From: Dehalococcoidia bacterium
GTDB taxonomy: Bacteria > Chloroflexota > Dehalococcoidia > Dehalococcoidales > G020351185
NCBI GenBank assembly: GCA_030635945.1
Contig: DAOVXW010000002.1
Span: 1 to 15,616 of the forward strand
Direction of reading: 5' to 3'
Length of the DNA: 15,616 nucleotides
A program made the position numbers and the translations under genes. Within the stretch, counting starts at the first letter, position 1, and the number at the start of each line of letters is the position of its first letter. Under the pieces are notes generated by a model. It was given only the letters and a program-made list of their open reading frames with translations. It ran no database searches and was not told the origin of the DNA. Below, in pieces: positions 1-7,012 of the stretch.

Positions 1-1298
1 CTGAAGCCGGGGTTAATCCGGCTGATATTGATACTGAGGTATTTCTGCTGCCAGCAGCCTGCTCTTACGAGAAAGAAGGCAGCGTTACCAATAGCGGCCG
101 CTGGATGCAGTGGCGCTACAAGGCAGTAGAACCACCGGGAGATGCCCAACATGACCTGGGTATCATTAATTCTCTGATGGTTCGCATCAGGGCACTATAT
201 GAGGCTGAGGGTGGACCCAGCGCTAAGTCCATTACCGACCTTGCCTGGGATTATGGTGATGATCCAGATCCCCGGGAAGTTGCCAAGGAAGTTAACGGTT
301 ATGACCTAACAACCGGCAAACTTATGGCTACCTTCGGCGCCCTTAAGAATGACGGCACTACCTCATCGGGTAACTGGCTCTACTGCAACAGTGTTGTTGA
401 GCCTGAACTTGAACCTGATGCCCCCATCCCCGGTAATCGATCAAGCCGGCGCGGCCTTGATGACGGCCCTTATAACATGGGCTTGTATTCAAAATGGGCC
501 TGGTGCTGGCCTGTAAACCGGCGAATCATCTATAACCGGGCATCTGTTGACCTGTTCGGTCAACCCTGGGATGAAGAGCAGCCGGTTGTCAAATTCACCG
601 GTGAATCAGCTGATGGGAAATACACCACCAAGACATGGGCCGGTGATGTTCCCGACGGTGGCTGGTACCCGATGAAAAATCCCGATGGTACCGACCGTGA
701 TGACACCAAGTTCCCCTTCATCATGAAACCCGAAGGGCATGCCCGCATTTTCGGTGCAGGTCGTGCAGATGGCCCCTTCCCCGAGCACTACGAACCCTGG
801 GAAAGCCCGGTAGATAACTTATTGTCCGGAACTCAGAACGACCCGGCTTTCAAGATCTGGGGCGGACCTTTAGATTTCAAGGGTACATCATCGGAATTTC
901 CCTATGTCTGTACCACATTCAGGCTGGTAGAGCACTGGCAGGCCGGGCAGATGAGCAGAAACCTGCCCTGGATAGTAGAGCTGCAGCCCGAAATGTTTGT
1001 TGAGATAGGTGAAGAACTGGCCGATGAGTTAGGCATTGAGAACGCTGCTTTTGTTAATGTTAGTTCAGCCAGAGGCAATATCAAAGTTAAAGCCATGGTG
1101 ACAAAGCGTCTCAAGCCCATGCAGATAAGTGGCAGGACCGTTCATGAGGTTGCCCTGCCCTGGCACTGGGGTTTCATGGGACTGTCAAAGGGTGCCAGCG
1201 CTAACATACTTACTCCCAATGTCGGAGATGCCAATACGATGATACCTGAATACAAAGCCTTTCTTGTTAACGTCACTAAGGCTGAGGGGGGTGAATAA
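1..1298 (+). CDS. fdhA: Formate dehydrogenase-N type catalytic (alpha) subunit, C-terminal part
   Basis: The frame is open from the left edge, so the gene starts upstream and about 430 C-terminal residues are visible. The protein oxidises formate at a bis-pterin Mo or W centre. The first visible residues (LPAACSYEKEGSVTNSGRW) match the family's cofactor-binding region. The last ~130 residues form the molydopterin dinucleotide-binding domain and resemble E. coli FdnG closely, with HWQAG, QPEMFVEIGEELA, SSARGNIKVKA, PWHWGF and NTMIPEYKAFLVNV. The active-site Cys/Sec, the N-terminal Fe-S cluster and any Tat signal lie outside the window, so Sec use cannot be judged. The TAA stop overlaps the ATG of the next gene by 1 nt (TAATG), which indicates translational coupling. 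The nearby tungstate importer makes tungsten a plausible metal, but this is inference. Confidence 0.93.
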   Translation, partial: EAGVNPADIDTEVFLLPAACSYEKEGSVTNSGRWMQWRYKAVEPPGDAQHDLGIINSLMVRIRALYEAEGGPSAKSITDLAWDYGDDPDPREVAKEVNGYDLTTGKLMATFGALKNDGTTSSGNWLYCNSVVEPELEPDAPIPGNRSSRRGLDDGPYNMGLYSKWAWCWPVNRRIIYNRASVDLFGQPWDEEQPVVKFTGESADGKYTTKTWAGDVPDGGWYPMKNPDGTDRDDTKFPFIMKPEGHARIFGAGRADGPFPEHYEPWESPVDNLLSGTQNDPAFKIWGGPLDFKGTSSEFPYVCTTFRLVEHWQAGQMSRNLPWIVELQPEMFVEIGEELADELGIENAAFVNVSSARGNIKVKAMVTKRLKPMQISGRTVHEVALPWHWGFMGLSKGASANILTPNVGDANTMIPEYKAFLVNVTKAEGGE

Positions 1299-2095
1299 TG
1301 ACGGAAAAAGCGATTCTGTACGATTCAACAAAATGTACCGCTTGCCGTGGTTGTCAGGTAGCCTGCAAGCAATGGAATGAACATGAAGGGGAAGAGACGG
1401 AAAACTTTGGTAGCTATGAAAATCCTGCTGCTCTTTCTCCCGAAACATGGGTAAGGATGCAGTTCATAGAAACTGATCACTATGGCAAGTTTGCCTGGCT
1501 CTTCTCTCGCAATGCCTGTATGCATTGCGAGGACGCCAGTTGCGCTATAGTTTGCCCTACCGGTTCCATACTCAAAACGGATGAAGGCTTCGTTCATATT
1601 GACCAGGATTGGTGCATAGGTTGCGGCAATTGTGTTCAGGCTTGCCCCTTTAACGTCCCGCATAAAGATGAGCACATAGGCACCGCCAGAAAGTGCACCG
1701 GTTGTACTTCTGTAGGCTTGAACCGCCAGGCTGAAGGTCTTGATCCGGCCTGTGTTAAAAGCTGCCCCCCCGATGCCCTTGTATTCGGCGATCGGAGCGA
1801 ACTGGTAAACAAAGGCAACCAGCGAGTTGCCGACCTTAAAGCCAAAGGGTACAATAACGCTTATCTATACGGAGAACGCGAGCTGGGCGGCTTGCATGTC
1901 CTGTATGTCATAGACGATTCACCCGAAGTCTATGGTTTACCCGAATCACCGCAAGTAGCGACAAAGGATGTTGTCGGAAAATGGTTAACCGGCATTGCTA
2001 CCGCCGGAGTTATAGCTGCTTTGCCTCTGTGGTTTGTTTTCAAACGAAAGCAAAAGCTCGAGGCTCAGCAATCTAAAACAAAAGGAGGTGTGTAA
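1298..2095 (+). CDS. fdhB: Formate dehydrogenase iron-sulfur (beta) subunit
   Basis: This 265-residue ferredoxin-like subunit passes electrons from the catalytic subunit to the membrane subunit. Sixteen cysteines form four [4Fe-4S] sets: C13/C16/C19/C23, C74/C77/C82/C86, C106/C109/C112/C116 and C133/C136/C152/C156. As in the family, the sets probably exchange their last Cys between paired clusters. A single hydrophobic segment at about residues 229-248, followed by the basic stretch KRKQK, looks like the C-terminal membrane anchor known from FdnH. The start ATG overlaps the stop of the alpha subunit by 1 nt, and the stop overlaps the start of the next gene by 1 nt. All cluster cysteines are intact and the length is slightly short of FdnH. 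Beta subunits of related CISM enzymes (polysulfide or DMSO reductases) look similar; the gene upstream decides for formate dehydrogenase. Confidence 0.93.
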   Translation: MTEKAILYDSTKCTACRGCQVACKQWNEHEGEETENFGSYENPAALSPETWVRMQFIETDHYGKFAWLFSRNACMHCEDASCAIVCPTGSILKTDEGFVHIDQDWCIGCGNCVQACPFNVPHKDEHIGTARKCTGCTSVGLNRQAEGLDPACVKSCPPDALVFGDRSELVNKGNQRVADLKAKGYNNAYLYGERELGGLHVLYVIDDSPEVYGLPESPQVATKDVVGKWLTGIATAGVIAALPLWFVFKRKQKLEAQQSKTKGGV

Positions 2096-3057
2096 TGAGC
2101 TTGGGTGAAATGAGTTGGAATATACCTCTATGGTTTGATATCTGGTTTGCAGGTATGGCTGGCGGCGCCTATCTGGTTGCTTTTCTAGCCAACCTCTACA
2201 GCGGCGGCTCTAACAGAAATCTGTTCCGCCTGGCGGTCTATACAGGTGTTCCCCTGGCTATAATCGGGGTATTGCTGCTGGTTGTAGACCTGGGCACCCC
2301 AATTTGGTTCTGGCATCTGTTCACCAGCTTCCTGCCGGTAGCCGTAATGTCAATGGGCACCTGGATTCTGTTAGCATTCCTGATCATCGCCTTTATAATG
2401 ATAATTCTATGGGTCATTGAGGGCGATGCAACCAAAAACGCCGGTAAATATTCCGGTAATATGGCTGGTACGGCAAGGCGATTCTCTGGCTTCTTTGCCT
2501 GGATAAACGTGATTTTCGCCGTATTGCTCATAACCTATCCTGGAGTTTTACTGGCCAGCACTAGCCAACCGATATGGAGTAACACTTTACTGGTACCGGC
2601 CCTCTTTGTTGCCTCTGCTGTCGCTACCGGTGTAGCACTGCTCATCTTGATGGCTATGCTAACGAATGCCGTAAACAATAGTAGCTCATCCATGCTGAAC
2701 TCGATTGTAAAATGGCTCTTCGGGTCCACCGGCTGGCAAATTTCCAAAGAGACTATGGGTCAATTATCCAAGTCGCTTCTGGGATTAATTGTTGTTGAGG
2801 CATTAATACTGGTCGGCTATGTTATCTGGCTTGGCGCTACCGGGGCATCGGGAACCGAAGCCCTAGACCTGCTGATAACGGGAACGCTGGCTATACCATT
2901 CTGGATTACCATAGTTGGCGTGGGTTTAATCATTCCGCTGGCATTGTTGTTTATGAACCGTGGGAAGGCAACTCTTGCTGTTCTGACTTCAGCCTCATGC
3001 GTGCTTCTGGGCGGACTCGCCCTGAGGGCAATATTGATAGTCGGCGGTCAGTTATAG
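2095..3057 (+). CDS. NrfD-type membrane subunit of the formate dehydrogenase
   Basis: This polytopic membrane protein of 320 residues has about eight hydrophobic segments. It starts with the NrfD/PsrC-like stretch FDIWFAGMAGGAYLVAFL, followed by LAVYTGVPLAIIGVLLL and DLGTPIWFWHL. The NrfD family carries no heme and links the Fe-S subunit to quinone or to ion movement. A very strong Shine-Dalgarno (AAAGGAGG, 2081-2088) lies 6 nt before the ATG, inside the end of the beta gene. As the third gene of the operon it takes the place that the diheme cytochrome b FdnI holds in E. coli formate dehydrogenase-N. The arrangement resembles the CISM membrane modules (OmeA/OmeB-like) described for Dehalococcoides. 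Whether the complex faces the cytoplasm or the outside cannot be read here, because the alpha N-terminus is missing. Confidence 0.88.
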   Translation: MSLGEMSWNIPLWFDIWFAGMAGGAYLVAFLANLYSGGSNRNLFRLAVYTGVPLAIIGVLLLVVDLGTPIWFWHLFTSFLPVAVMSMGTWILLAFLIIAFIMIILWVIEGDATKNAGKYSGNMAGTARRFSGFFAWINVIFAVLLITYPGVLLASTSQPIWSNTLLVPALFVASAVATGVALLILMAMLTNAVNNSSSSMLNSIVKWLFGSTGWQISKETMGQLSKSLLGLIVVEALILVGYVIWLGATGASGTEALDLLITGTLAIPFWITIVGVGLIIPLALLFMNRGKATLAVLTSASCVLLGGLALRAILIVGGQL

Positions 3058-3081
3058 TATTAAGGAAAAAGTTGAGACTAG

Positions 3082-3963
3082 GTGACGAACATAACTAGTA
3101 GTCAAACTCTTAATAAACTGGAGGAGTGGGCAAGGGAAGAATCTCGCTCCTCCAGTTTACTGGACTTCTATATAAGCTTGCTTCGCATTCAAGCTGATGT
3201 CGAAGAACGCATTACCATACCCAAACCCGAACTGAGCGAAAAGACAGCCACCAACCGTATGGCAAAACGCAAACCACTGCTTAAGTTCGACGATCTTGCC
3301 GTTAACTGGCAAATGATTGAAGATACTTTCAACAGGGTTGCGGCTGTCTTCGCCGGCTACCCTGATCTGTTTGGCCCGGTTCCTGAAGTCCTGTTTAAAG
3401 AAAAACCGCGACAAAAACTGACAAAGACAATGGTAAGAAGCTGGCTCGAGAGTAAGAGCCTGCCATCTACCATAGCCGGCGCAGATATCAGTCCATATCT
3501 GCTTGATTCATTGATTCACCAGAGCCTGAAGCCTTTTCTTATCAGGCATTCTCAGGTCCTAACCCGCTTGGTGAATAAAGAAACCTGGCGACGTAGCTCC
3601 TGCTTTGTCTGTGGCGGCCGGTCTGATATCGGCTATCTGGAAAAAAAGGTCGGGGCGAGGTGGCTTATGTGTTCCCGCTGCGATACCGAGTGGCACTTCC
3701 AGAGGCTGAAATGCTCTAACTGCGACAATCAGGATTCAAAATTACTGTCATCCTTCAGTGATGACGAGGTAATCTACCGTCTCTACGTATGCGACAAATG
3801 CCATACCTACCTCAAGGTGGTTGATTTAAGAAACGCTAAAACAGAGATCTTTCTGCCGCTGGAGCGCCTGCTAACCCTGGATATGGACCGCCAGGGGCAG
3901 GAAAAGGGATACCAGCCCGGTTATATCCGAATAGAGGATGTTGATAAAACACAGCCTGAATAA
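3082..3963 (+). CDS. fdhE: Formate dehydrogenase accessory protein FdhE
   Basis: This protein of 293 residues is needed for maturation of formate dehydrogenase. In E. coli FdhE is a soluble rubredoxin-like protein that interacts with the catalytic subunit. The C-terminal half shows four CxxC pairs in the FdhE order: C174/C177, C197/C200, C211/C214 and C237/C240. The surrounding text is typical of the family (GARWLMCSRCDTEWHF, KCSNC, VCDKCHTYLKVVD). The N-terminal half is helical and less conserved. The GTG start lies 24 nt after the NrfD stop. The nearest purine-rich sequence (AAGGA, 3062-3066) is rather far from it, so translation may partly depend on the upstream gene. No suitable in-frame ATG lies near the N-terminus. 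The position in the operon agrees with the function. Confidence 0.92.
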   Translation: MTNITSSQTLNKLEEWAREESRSSSLLDFYISLLRIQADVEERITIPKPELSEKTATNRMAKRKPLLKFDDLAVNWQMIEDTFNRVAAVFAGYPDLFGPVPEVLFKEKPRQKLTKTMVRSWLESKSLPSTIAGADISPYLLDSLIHQSLKPFLIRHSQVLTRLVNKETWRRSSCFVCGGRSDIGYLEKKVGARWLMCSRCDTEWHFQRLKCSNCDNQDSKLLSSFSDDEVIYRLYVCDKCHTYLKVVDLRNAKTEIFLPLERLLTLDMDRQGQEKGYQPGYIRIEDVDKTQPE

Positions 3964-4051
3964 CTTCTAACTGCGTTCAGCCGTCCTGTATTTCCTGAAG
4001 CGATAACCCACATCGGATTCAGTTAATTTCTAAACAAATTCACTATGGATA
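3964..4051. other. Intergenic region between fdhE and the regulator gene
   Basis: No coding region and no convincing intrinsic terminator is visible. A weak imperfect hairpin pairs 3976-3980 (TTCAG) with 3995-3999 (CTGAA) but has no T-run after it. The fdh operon may read into the regulator gene, or may end by a Rho-dependent route. The DNA becomes AT-rich towards the promoter at 4052. Confidence 0.5.
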
Positions 4052-4080
4052 TTGACTTTTTCTGTTTATCTTGTAATAAT
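4052..4080 (+). promoter_or_regulatory. Promoter of the GntR-PBP regulator gene
   Basis: TTGACT at 4052-4057 is a good -35 element. It is followed by a 17-nt spacer and AATAAT at 4075-4080, with TG at 4072-4073 giving an extended -10. Transcription would start near 4087, about 25 nt before the ATG at 4112. This means that the TTG codon at 4052 is part of the promoter and not a start codon. Confidence 0.65.
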
Positions 4081-4105
4081 TGTATCAACTCATTTAATAC
4101 AATTA
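4077..4105. promoter_or_regulatory. Perfect inverted repeat, probable operator
   Basis: TAATTGTAT (4077-4085) and ATACAATTA (4097-4105) are exact reverse complements with an 11-nt spacer. The repeat overlaps the -10 element and the expected transcription start. A dimeric winged-helix protein bound there would block transcription, so autoregulation by the GntR-type product just downstream is the simplest reading. I did not see the same arms elsewhere in the window, including upstream of tupA. Confidence 0.6.
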
Positions 4106-4111
4106 AGCAGA

Positions 4112-5233
4112 ATGATAGATATATACCTCAGTGGAACTAACAGGGAGCCGCTCTATCAGCAGATAGTAGAGCAGGTAAAACAACTGGTTGCCACAGGCAG
4201 TCTTCAACCAGGTGAACGCCTGCCGACAGTACGGCAGCTTGCCCACCAGCTACATATTAATCCGGGCACGGTGTCCAGGGCTTACTCGGAGCTGGAGCGG
4301 CAGGGGGTGGTTATGTCCCGCCACGGTGGAGGTACCATAGTATCAGCCGGGGCAGATAACCCCCGTATATTAATACCTCGCCAGAAACACCTCTCGGATA
4401 TGGTAAGCAATGATATCCTTGATATCTTAAGCCTGGGCTATACCCTGGAGGAACTGGAGGGGGTTTTACCCATACACCTTGCGCGCTGGCGCCAGGACAT
4501 GCAGAGTACAGAAAAAACCGCAAGCCCGGGCACCATTTCTATAGTCGGCAGTGATGACCTGGCGTTCGGCCTGCTGATAAACCAACTTAAACAAAATCAC
4601 CCGGAAGTTATTATCAAACTAAGCTGCGCCGGCAGCCTCGGTGGGCTTATCGCCCTGCAACAGGGAGAGGCCGACCTGGCCGGTATTCACCTGCTGGACG
4701 AGGAAACGGGTGAATATAACTATCCTTATGTAAAACATATTCTGCCTGGTATCGGTGTGGCTGTTGTTCACCTGGCATACAGAGCACAGGGATTTATACT
4801 GCCAGAGGGCAATCCCGGGCAAATCAAGAAACTGGAGGACTTAAAACGCCCGGGCATCACCATGGTCAACCGCCAGAAAGGCTCCGGGACACGTGTGCTG
4901 CTGGACCTGAAACTGCGCGAGCTCGGCATCCAGCCCGATGAAATACAGGGCTACCGGCATGAACTGGATACACACCTGGCTGTTGCCGCCGCCATCGCCG
5001 AAGGCAAGGCGGATGTTGGCCTGGGCATTGAAGCCGCCGCCCGCAGCTGCGGGCTTGATTTCGTACCCCTTTTCAGAGAGAGGTACGACCTGGTAATACC
5101 AATGGAGAAATATAAATCAAAACCTGTATCGTATCTGGTAAAGATAATTAAAAGTCAGGGCTTCAGCAAAGCCGTAACAGAGATAGGGGGTTACGATACC
5201 TCGGAAACAGGCGATACATGTTTCATAGAGTAG
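4112..5233 (+). CDS. GntR-type winged helix fused to a PBP-like (molybdate/tungstate-type) sensor domain
   Basis: This is a one-component transcription regulator of 373 residues. Residues 11-76 form a YtrA-like GntR winged helix, with REPLYQQIVEQVK, PGERLPTVRQLA, INPGTVSRAYSELE and the wing RHGGGTI. Residues from about 140 to 345 resemble periplasmic-binding-protein domains of the PBP_like type (GTISIVGSDDLAFGLL, AGSLGGLIALQQGEADLAG, RQKGSGTRVLLD, AAAIAEGKADVGLGIEAAA). Such domains occur in regulators thought to sense molybdate or tungstate. There is no signal peptide, so the sensor domain is cytoplasmic. I chose the ATG at 4112 because the DNA-binding domain begins right after it and a promoter occupies the upstream in-frame TTG at 4052. 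The gene precedes tupABC on the same strand, which suggests that it controls tungstate uptake, fdh, or both. The ligand is inferred, not shown. Confidence 0.85.
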   Translation: MIDIYLSGTNREPLYQQIVEQVKQLVATGSLQPGERLPTVRQLAHQLHINPGTVSRAYSELERQGVVMSRHGGGTIVSAGADNPRILIPRQKHLSDMVSNDILDILSLGYTLEELEGVLPIHLARWRQDMQSTEKTASPGTISIVGSDDLAFGLLINQLKQNHPEVIIKLSCAGSLGGLIALQQGEADLAGIHLLDEETGEYNYPYVKHILPGIGVAVVHLAYRAQGFILPEGNPGQIKKLEDLKRPGITMVNRQKGSGTRVLLDLKLRELGIQPDEIQGYRHELDTHLAVAAAIAEGKADVGLGIEAAARSCGLDFVPLFRERYDLVIPMEKYKSKPVSYLVKIIKSQGFSKAVTEIGGYDTSETGDTCFIE

Positions 5234-5257
5234 TTACAGATTAAGACTTCCGACCCG

Positions 5258-5336
5258 TCATTCCTAAAGGGTTTCCCATGGAAGGCGGGCGATGGGTATC
5301 ACTGGAAACGGTGGCGCCTCCCATGTTTGGAAATGA
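5258..5336 (+). ncRNA. Moco/Tuco-like riboswitch candidate in the tupA leader
   Basis: The leader between the regulator and tupA holds a compact structured element. An outer stem pairs TCATTCC (5258-5264) with GG-A-AATGA (5329-5336, one bulged A). An inner stem pairs CATGG (5277-5281) with CCATG (5321-5325). A GAAA-capped hairpin spans about 5299-5314 (ACTG-GAAA-CGGT at its tip). The 3' part GCGCCTCCC...TTTGGAAA strongly resembles the conserved end of the molybdenum-cofactor RNA known upstream of E. coli moaA. The small GGG-TTT-CCC element (5269-5277) could stand where larger members have an extra stem. Variants lacking that stem have been linked to the tungsten cofactor. Position before tupA fits feedback control of tungstate import. 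The assignment rests on remembered consensus and hand folding, not on a covariance-model search. Confidence 0.65.
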
Positions 5337-5359
5337 AGGCAGATTTGATTGCTTTTTTT
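5335..5359 (+). terminator. Weak attenuator-like hairpin with T-run
   Basis: GCAG (5339-5342) can pair with TTGC (5349-5352), extended by weak A-T and G-T pairs into the run of seven T at 5353-5359. It lies directly after the outer stem of the riboswitch candidate and its base touches that stem. This could be the transcription-termination switch of the leader. The stem is short and the call is tentative. Confidence 0.3.
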
Positions 5360-5428
5360 ATTACGGCAGATCCCCGCTGCTTGAATAACAGATATCAAAG
5401 GTGATTTAACTAATAACTGGAATTTTGA

Positions 5429-6298
5429 ATGCAAAAAATTATAGTAATTTCTTTATTATGCGGCCTATTGCTCTTTATTTTGCTGACCGGCTGCGGTGGT
5501 AACGGAACAGACCCGCTTAAACCACAGGGCAGGCTGCTGGTAGCCACCACCACCAGCCTTTACGATACCGGCCTCTGGGGCTACCTTGAGCCAATGTTCG
5601 AAGAGGAATACGATACCGAGCTGGATATCCTCTCCGCCGGCACCGGCATCGCCCTTGAATACGGCAGGAGGGGAGACGTGGATGTCATCACCATACACTC
5701 CAAAAGCCGTGAGCTGGAGTATGTGGCGGAAGGCCACGGTGTGGAGCGTGTTCCCTTTGCCTATAACTACTTTCTCATCGTCGGGCCGGAGAGCGACCCG
5801 GCCGGTATCAGGGGAATGGCTCCCGAAGATGCCTTCAGGAAACTGTTTAATACGGGCTCCGGAACTTTCGTATCACGCGGTGACGATTCCGGCACCCACG
5901 CCAAGGAAAAATCAATCTGGGCAAGCGCCGGCTACGAATATACGGATATCCAGAATGCCAGAGGCTGGTATGTTGAGGGGGGTAAGGGTATGGGTCCCAC
6001 CCTGCTCATGGCAAGTGAAATGCAGGGTTATACACTGACTGATATGGGCACTTTCCTGTCCTACAAGGGCGAGATAGCCCTGGTACCGATTGTGGAAGAA
6101 GGCGATATATTGCTTAACGTCTATTCAATAATCGCCGGCAATGCGGAGAATAACAGCAAGCTTAATGCCGAAATGGCACAGAACCTGGTGGACTTCATTA
6201 CCTCCGACAAAATCCAGCAGTTAATCGGTGATTACGGCTTTGATGTATATGGAATGCAGCTGTTCATCCCCTGTGCCGGAAACGAACCTGTATCCTGA
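5429..6298 (+). CDS. tupA: Tungstate ABC transporter substrate-binding lipoprotein TupA
   Basis: This protein of 289 residues binds tungstate outside the cytoplasmic membrane and delivers it to TupBC. The N-terminus is a lipoprotein signal with lipobox LTGC and C22 as the lipidated Cys. TupA hallmarks follow: the anion-binding TTTSLYDTGLW near residues 40-50, the stretch SAGTGIALEYGRRGDVDV, and SRGDDSGTHAKE. In TupA these serve to bind the oxyanion, and the family prefers tungstate over molybdate. The ATG at 5429 lies 195 nt after the regulator stop, with the riboswitch candidate in between. The ribosome-binding site is weak (GGAA at about 5419). The gene heads tupABC. Preference for tungstate is inferred from the family. 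Confidence 0.92.
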   Translation: MQKIIVISLLCGLLLFILLTGCGGNGTDPLKPQGRLLVATTTSLYDTGLWGYLEPMFEEEYDTELDILSAGTGIALEYGRRGDVDVITIHSKSRELEYVAEGHGVERVPFAYNYFLIVGPESDPAGIRGMAPEDAFRKLFNTGSGTFVSRGDDSGTHAKEKSIWASAGYEYTDIQNARGWYVEGGKGMGPTLLMASEMQGYTLTDMGTFLSYKGEIALVPIVEEGDILLNVYSIIAGNAENNSKLNAEMAQNLVDFITSDKIQQLIGDYGFDVYGMQLFIPCAGNEPVS

Positions 6299-6323
6299 AT
6301 AATATAAGTTAGGTTTATATACT

Positions 6324-7010
6324 ATGGAAGAATTGTGGCAGGCACTGGGTAAAGCAGTAGAACTTCTGGTAACCTTCGATGCCGAGGTTATGGAAGTCAG
6401 CGGCAGGTCGCTGGCAATTGCAGCCACCTCATGCAGCATCACCGCTTTAATCTGTCTGCCGCTGGGCAGCCTCATTCATTTCTCCCGCTTCCGCGGTAAA
6501 AGATTGCTTATAAGTATAATACAGACCTTATACAGCATACCCACCGTAGCCGTCGGGCTGTTCGTCTTTGTTCTTTTTTCCAGCAGCGGGCCGCTGGGCG
6601 GGCTTGACCTTATGTTCACACCGGCGGTGATGGTAATAGGCCAGGTATTCCTGGTGACACCGGTAATGCTGGGACTCACCATCGCCGCTTTAAACGGTGT
6701 GGATAAAGCCATATCAGAAACGGCCGTTTCACTCGGCGCCAGCAGGTTTCAAGCAGCCGTTATTACCTTGAAACATGCCAGATACGCCGTCTTGACGGCG
6801 GTGATTATGGGCTTTGGACGGGCAATTGCCGAAGTGGGGCTGGCGCTGATGGTCGGCGGTAATATAAAGGGTTTCACCAGAACCCTGACGACGGCTATAT
6901 CACTTGAAACTTCAAAAGGGGATATAGAGCTGGCGCTGGCGCTGGGTATGGTATTGATACTGGTAGCGCTGGTAATAAACCTTACCCTGAATAGACTGCA
7001 GCAGAGGTAA
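6324..7010 (+). CDS. tupB: Tungstate ABC transporter permease TupB
   Basis: This inner-membrane permease of 228 residues has about five or six hydrophobic segments. It carries the ABC-permease cytoplasmic loop (ETAVSLGASRFQAAVITL, near residues 132-150), which couples to the ATPase. The segment GFGRAIAEVGLALMVGGNI matches TupB/ModB-type permeases. The gene lies 25 nt after tupA and ends 2 nt before tupC. ModB-type permeases for molybdate are related; the TupA neighbour decides for tungstate. No strong Shine-Dalgarno is seen before the ATG. Confidence 0.9.
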   Translation: MEELWQALGKAVELLVTFDAEVMEVSGRSLAIAATSCSITALICLPLGSLIHFSRFRGKRLLISIIQTLYSIPTVAVGLFVFVLFSSSGPLGGLDLMFTPAVMVIGQVFLVTPVMLGLTIAALNGVDKAISETAVSLGASRFQAAVITLKHARYAVLTAVIMGFGRAIAEVGLALMVGGNIKGFTRTLTTAISLETSKGDIELALALGMVLILVALVINLTLNRLQQR

Positions 7011-7012
7011 CA

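Noticed and set aside
4052..4111. In-frame extension of the regulator by 20 residues from the TTG at 4052
   Set aside because: The TTG is part of a TTGACT -35 element with a matching extended -10. The extension has no ribosome-binding site, and the GntR domain starts naturally at the ATG at 4112.
5586..6038. Overlapping + strand frame of 150 codons inside tupA
   Set aside because: It is a shifted reading of tupA, whose own frame has the lipobox and the binding motifs. The product is Pro/Ser-rich without any recognisable domain.
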